NCBI GenBank assembly: GCA_937907415.1
Contig: CALCHY010000125.1
Location: 1 to 8,796 of the forward strand
DNA: 8,796 bases
Reading direction: 5' to 3'
Source of the DNA: an uncultured Trueperaceae bacterium
GTDB lineage: Bacteria > Deinococcota > Deinococci > Deinococcales > Trueperaceae
The notes beneath the pieces are model-generated. The model was not told where the DNA came from, searched no databases, and worked only from the letters and a program-made list of their open reading frames with translations. Of this stretch, positions 6,751 to 8,796 are shown in pieces (the first letter of the stretch is position 1; every line of letters begins with the position of its first letter). Made by a program: the position numbers and the translations under genes.

Positions 6751-8312
6751 CCCGACCCCTCCAAATCGGCCACAATCTCGTCAATCGACGCCCGCAACAC
6801 CTGCTGCCGCGCCACAATGCGCGCAATCTCGGCGTTCAGCTCCTTGATGTTTATCGCTTCGCGCGTGTCTTTCTGCTCCACGTACGACGACACCGCGATG
6901 TTGTACTCGTTGGCGGCGATGTCTTCGCTCGCAACGAGTTGTACGAAATGCTCCACGTCCTCGCGCTTGGTGTAGGCGTCGAGGATCTTCCGCTGGTTTG
7001 CTTCCGTCAGCTTGTTCTTGTTGCCAGCGCGCTCGAACTCGGCAGAGGCATCGATGAACAGCACCGCGTTATCCGCCTTCGATTTCTTCAACACGATCAC
7101 GCAGGTGGCGATTGTGGTGCCGAAGAACAGGTCGGGCGGCAACTGGATGACGGTGTCTACGTAGTTGTTATCGATCAGGTACTTGCGGATCTTCCTCTCG
7201 GCCCCGCCCCGGTACAGCACCCCTGGGAACTGGACGATGGCGGCCGTGCCGTTAACGGCCAGCCACGAGAGGATGTGCATGGTGAACGCGAGGTCCGCCT
7301 TCGACTTAGGCGCCAGCACGCCCGCTGGCGCGAAACGCAAGTCGTTGATGAGCAGTGGGTTGGCGTCGCCGTCCCACTTGGTCGAGTACGGCGGATTCGA
7401 CACTATCGCCTCGAACGGCTCCAGATCCCAGTGCGCCGGGTCGATCAGCGTGTCGCCGTGCGCGATCCCGAAGCGCTCGTAGTTGATGTCGTGCAGGAAC
7501 ATGTTGATGCGCGCCAGGTTGTAGGTGGTCAGGTTTATCTCCTGGCCGTAGAACCCCCCGACGTTCTCCTTGCCCAGCACCTTGGCGAACTGCAGCAGTA
7601 GTGAGCCCGAGCCGACCGCAGGGTCGTACACCCGGTTGACCCTAGTGCGGCCCACCAGTGTTATCCGCGCGATGAGTTCGGAAACCTCCTGTGGGGTGAA
7701 GAACTCACCGCCAGACTTGCCCGCCTGCGACGCGTACATGGTCATGAGGTACTCGTATGCGTCCCCGAACAGGTCGATGGCGTTGTTCTCGAAACTGCCA
7801 AGCGGCAGGTCGCCGATGGCGTCGAGTAGCTTCACAAGCTTCTCGTTGCGCCTGGCCACCGTGTTGCCTAGCTTGGAGCTGTTGACATCAAGGTCGTCGA
7901 AGAGGCCCCTGATGTCATCCTCGCTTTCGGCGCCCAGCGCCGAGCCCTCGATGTCGCGGAACACCGCCTCCAATGTCTCGTTGAGGTTCGGGTTAAAGGC
8001 TGCGTGTTTGCGCACGTTGACGAACAGCTCCGAGGGGAGGATGTAGAAGCCCTTCTCCTTCACCGTCTCCGCACGGGCGATTTCGGCGTCGGCGTCTGCC
8101 ATGGCTGCATAATCGAAACCTTTGCGGCCAGCCGCATGCTCCCCGGCGTTGATGTAAGACGTGAGGTTCTCCGAAATGAACCGGTAGAACAGCATGCCCA
8201 GCACGTAAGTCTTGAAATCCCAGCCGTCTACGGCGCCCCGCAGGTCGTTGGCTATGCGCCAGATCGTCCTATGCAGCTCAGCGCGTTGAGCCTCTTTGGT
8301 GGTGGGTGGCAA
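6747..8312 (-). CDS. hsdM: Type I N6-adenine DNA methyltransferase, M subunit (HsdM, subtype IC-like)
   Basis: A 521-residue adenine methyltransferase that uses S-adenosylmethionine and, with HsdS, methylates the host's recognition sites; it is also part of the restriction complex. The N-terminal helical HsdM domain (about 10-160) starts LHRTIWRIANDLRGAVDGWDF. The catalytic domain has GEFFTP at 202-207, the SAM-binding motif I DPAVGSGSLLL at 230-240 (Val where Cys is more usual), GQEINLTTYNLARINMFLHD at 256-275 as in EcoR124I HsdM, and the catalytic NPPY at 306-309. Length and motifs are typical of type IC enzymes and nothing looks damaged. The start is a TTG at 8312-8310 supported by AGAGAGGA just upstream; no better start fits the conserved N-terminus. 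It is the first gene of the operon and overlaps the RhuM gene by 4 bases. The 340 bases before it should hold the promoter, but I see no convincing -35/-10 pair. Confidence 0.97.
   Translation of the reverse strand: MPPTTKEAQRAELHRTIWRIANDLRGAVDGWDFKTYVLGMLFYRFISENLTSYINAGEHAAGRKGFDYAAMADADAEIARAETVKEKGFYILPSELFVNVRKHAAFNPNLNETLEAVFRDIEGSALGAESEDDIRGLFDDLDVNSSKLGNTVARRNEKLVKLLDAIGDLPLGSFENNAIDLFGDAYEYLMTMYASQAGKSGGEFFTPQEVSELIARITLVGRTRVNRVYDPAVGSGSLLLQFAKVLGKENVGGFYGQEINLTTYNLARINMFLHDINYERFGIAHGDTLIDPAHWDLEPFEAIVSNPPYSTKWDGDANPLLINDLRFAPAGVLAPKSKADLAFTMHILSWLAVNGTAAIVQFPGVLYRGGAERKIRKYLIDNNYVDTVIQLPPDLFFGTTIATCVIVLKKSKADNAVLFIDASAEFERAGNKNKLTEANQRKILDAYTKREDVEHFVQLVASEDIAANEYNIAVSSYVEQKDTREAINIKELNAEIARIVARQQVLRASIDEIVADLEGSG
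6756..6762 (-). promoter_or_regulatory. Ribosome binding site for the RhuM-family gene
   Basis: GGAGGGG ends 5 nt before the GTG at 6750 and lies inside the last codons of hsdM. Together with the GTGA overlap it supports this GTG rather than an internal start. Confidence 0.75.
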
Positions 8313-8317
8313 CTCGT

Positions 8318-8325
8318 TCCTCTCT
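8318..8325 (-). promoter_or_regulatory. Ribosome binding site supporting the TTG start of hsdM
   Basis: AGAGAGGA on the minus strand ends 5 nt before the TTG at 8312, the same spacing as at the other genes of the operon. A rare TTG start may lower HsdM synthesis relative to the downstream GTG and ATG starts. Confidence 0.7.
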
Positions 8326-8577
8326 CAAGCATGTGCGCCGGGGCTGCAGCGAACATGCGGGGCGCTCGGTGGGCGACCAAAGACTAACCGCCGGTGGCTC
8401 AGCTCGCGCGCGAATCGTTAACAGCAAGTAGCCGGTGCCGATAGGCATGCAATACGGTGCACCGCGGCAGGCTAATAGCGCCCAGTAAGCTCTGTAGCTT
8501 AGGTGACACTGCGAATTCGTCGTGAGTGACAGCAGCCGTCGCTCCTCCAGGGTGGGAAGTGGCATCACCCCTAGAAC
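8326..8577. other. Intergenic region upstream of hsdM, no gene recognised
   Basis: Reading frames here on both strands give only Arg/Ser/Pro-rich or unpatterned translations with no recognisable motif. No tRNA, clear terminator hairpin or obvious operator was found. It must contain the leader and probably the promoter of the hsd operon. A weak TTGCAT-like hexamer near 8450 on the minus strand has no good -10 partner, so I do not call it. Confidence 0.5.
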
Positions 8578-8587
8578 GGAGTGAACG

Positions 8588-8796
8588 ATGACTCAACCGA
8601 AGGATAGTGCCATCCCACGACGTTCTGAACTGCCACTGATGGCGAGAGTCGCCCTACCTCACAGTCACGAACTCCGACCCCCTCCCCACCCCAGTAATCA
8701 ACAACCGCTCCCGCGCCCGCGAACAGGCCACGTAAAGCAAGTTCCTCTCCATCTCCACGAACGCCCTCTGCGCGGCCTCGTCGGGCTGCCGCGTTC
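8588..8796 (+). CDS. Possible gene start, perhaps a remnant of an Mrr-type restriction gene (doubtful)
   Basis: ATG at 8588 is preceded by GGAG (8578-8581) with 6-nt spacing, the only well-placed plus-strand start seen in this interval. The first residues, MTQPKDSAIPRRSELPLM, vaguely recall the opening of Mrr N-terminal domains (IPR..EL..P). After about residue 22 the frame, though open to the window edge, turns into a His/Pro/Arg-rich shadow of the helicase gene on the other strand. If real, only about 20 codons are left, so it would be the stub of a gene broken at this junction. The resemblance is short and may be chance. Confidence 0.2.
   Translation, partial: MTQPKDSAIPRRSELPLMARVALPHSHELRPPPHPSNQQPLPRPRTGHVKQVPLHLHERPLRGLVGLPR
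8654..8796 (-). CDS. UvrD/Rep-like SF1 helicase, C-terminal 46 residues (5' part outside the window)
   Basis: The frame enters at the right edge and ends at TAG 8656-8654. It reads EAAQRAFVEMERNLLYVACS then RARERLLITGVGRGSEFVTV. The LLYVA.SRARERLL segment is helicase motif VI of superfamily 1A proteins (UvrD/Rep/PcrA type), whose arginine contacts ATP, and the short tail after it marks the usual end of the protein. Ala-Cys-Ser replaces the commoner Ala-Met/Leu-Thr, as in some NERD-domain or stand-alone SF1 helicases. Whether it belongs to a defence gene or to general repair cannot be told from this piece. Its stop lies 342 bases before the hsdM start, so it is probably a separate transcription unit. 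Confidence 0.85.
   Translation of the reverse strand, partial: TRQPDEAAQRAFVEMERNLLYVACSRARERLLITGVGRGSEFVTVR

Noticed and set aside
6939..7601. Plus-strand open frame of 220 codons opposite hsdM
   Set aside because: Shadow of the methyltransferase gene, whose catalytic motifs lie in this same stretch on the other strand.
8278..8596. Minus-strand open frames upstream of hsdM (96 and 65 codons)
   Set aside because: Arg/Ser/Cys-rich composition without motif, no Shine-Dalgarno, and the longer one overlaps the hsdM start in a different frame.
8607..8643. Inverted repeat GCCATC...GATGGC as a possible terminator
   Set aside because: A 6-bp stem with a loop of over 20 nt and no following T run; too weak to call.

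Overview
This window holds one complete type I restriction-modification operon (subtype IC-like, EcoR124I-type), all on the minus strand and read from right to left: hsdM, a RhuM-family gene, hsdS (split into two frames), hsdR. Base composition is GC-rich. Starts include GTG and TTG, and Shine-Dalgarno motifs of the GAGG/GGAG type are clear. This points to a high-GC bacterium, but the sequence does not settle the phylum.

Layout from the right. At 8654-8796 is the C-terminal end of a UvrD/Rep-like SF1 helicase. The interval 8313-8653 has no convincing gene apart from a doubtful plus-strand start at 8588. hsdM (8312-6747, TTG start with a good Shine-Dalgarno) overlaps rhuM by GTGA. rhuM overlaps hsdS by one base (TAGTG). 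The second hsdS frame overlaps hsdR by ATGA. The four genes therefore look translationally coupled, with 5-nt Shine-Dalgarno spacings. Downstream of hsdR lie a C-terminal remnant of an unidentified protein starting at the hsdR stop (1503-1180), a microbial-type PARG gene with two compensating frameshifts (1116-229), and the N-terminus of a probable amidase running off the left edge (147-1).

The most interesting element is a (GA)10 dinucleotide tract at 5109-5129 inside hsdS, exactly where the first half (TRD1 plus central conserved region) joins the second half (TRD2 plus distal conserved region). At 10 units the frame breaks and HsdS ends after 219 residues. Gain of one unit or loss of two would fuse the halves into a normal 383-385 residue HsdS. 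This looks like a simple-sequence-repeat phase-variation switch for DNA methylation specificity. A second repeat just upstream, three 12-bp units encoding ELEA, matches the position and length of the TAEL repeats of EcoR124I/EcoDXXI that set the spacer between half-sites. The locus may thus carry two independent repeat-based ways to change its target.

How the genes work together: HsdM and HsdS form the methyltransferase, HsdR adds the ATP-driven translocase/nuclease, and RhuM is a frequent companion of such operons with no firmly established role.
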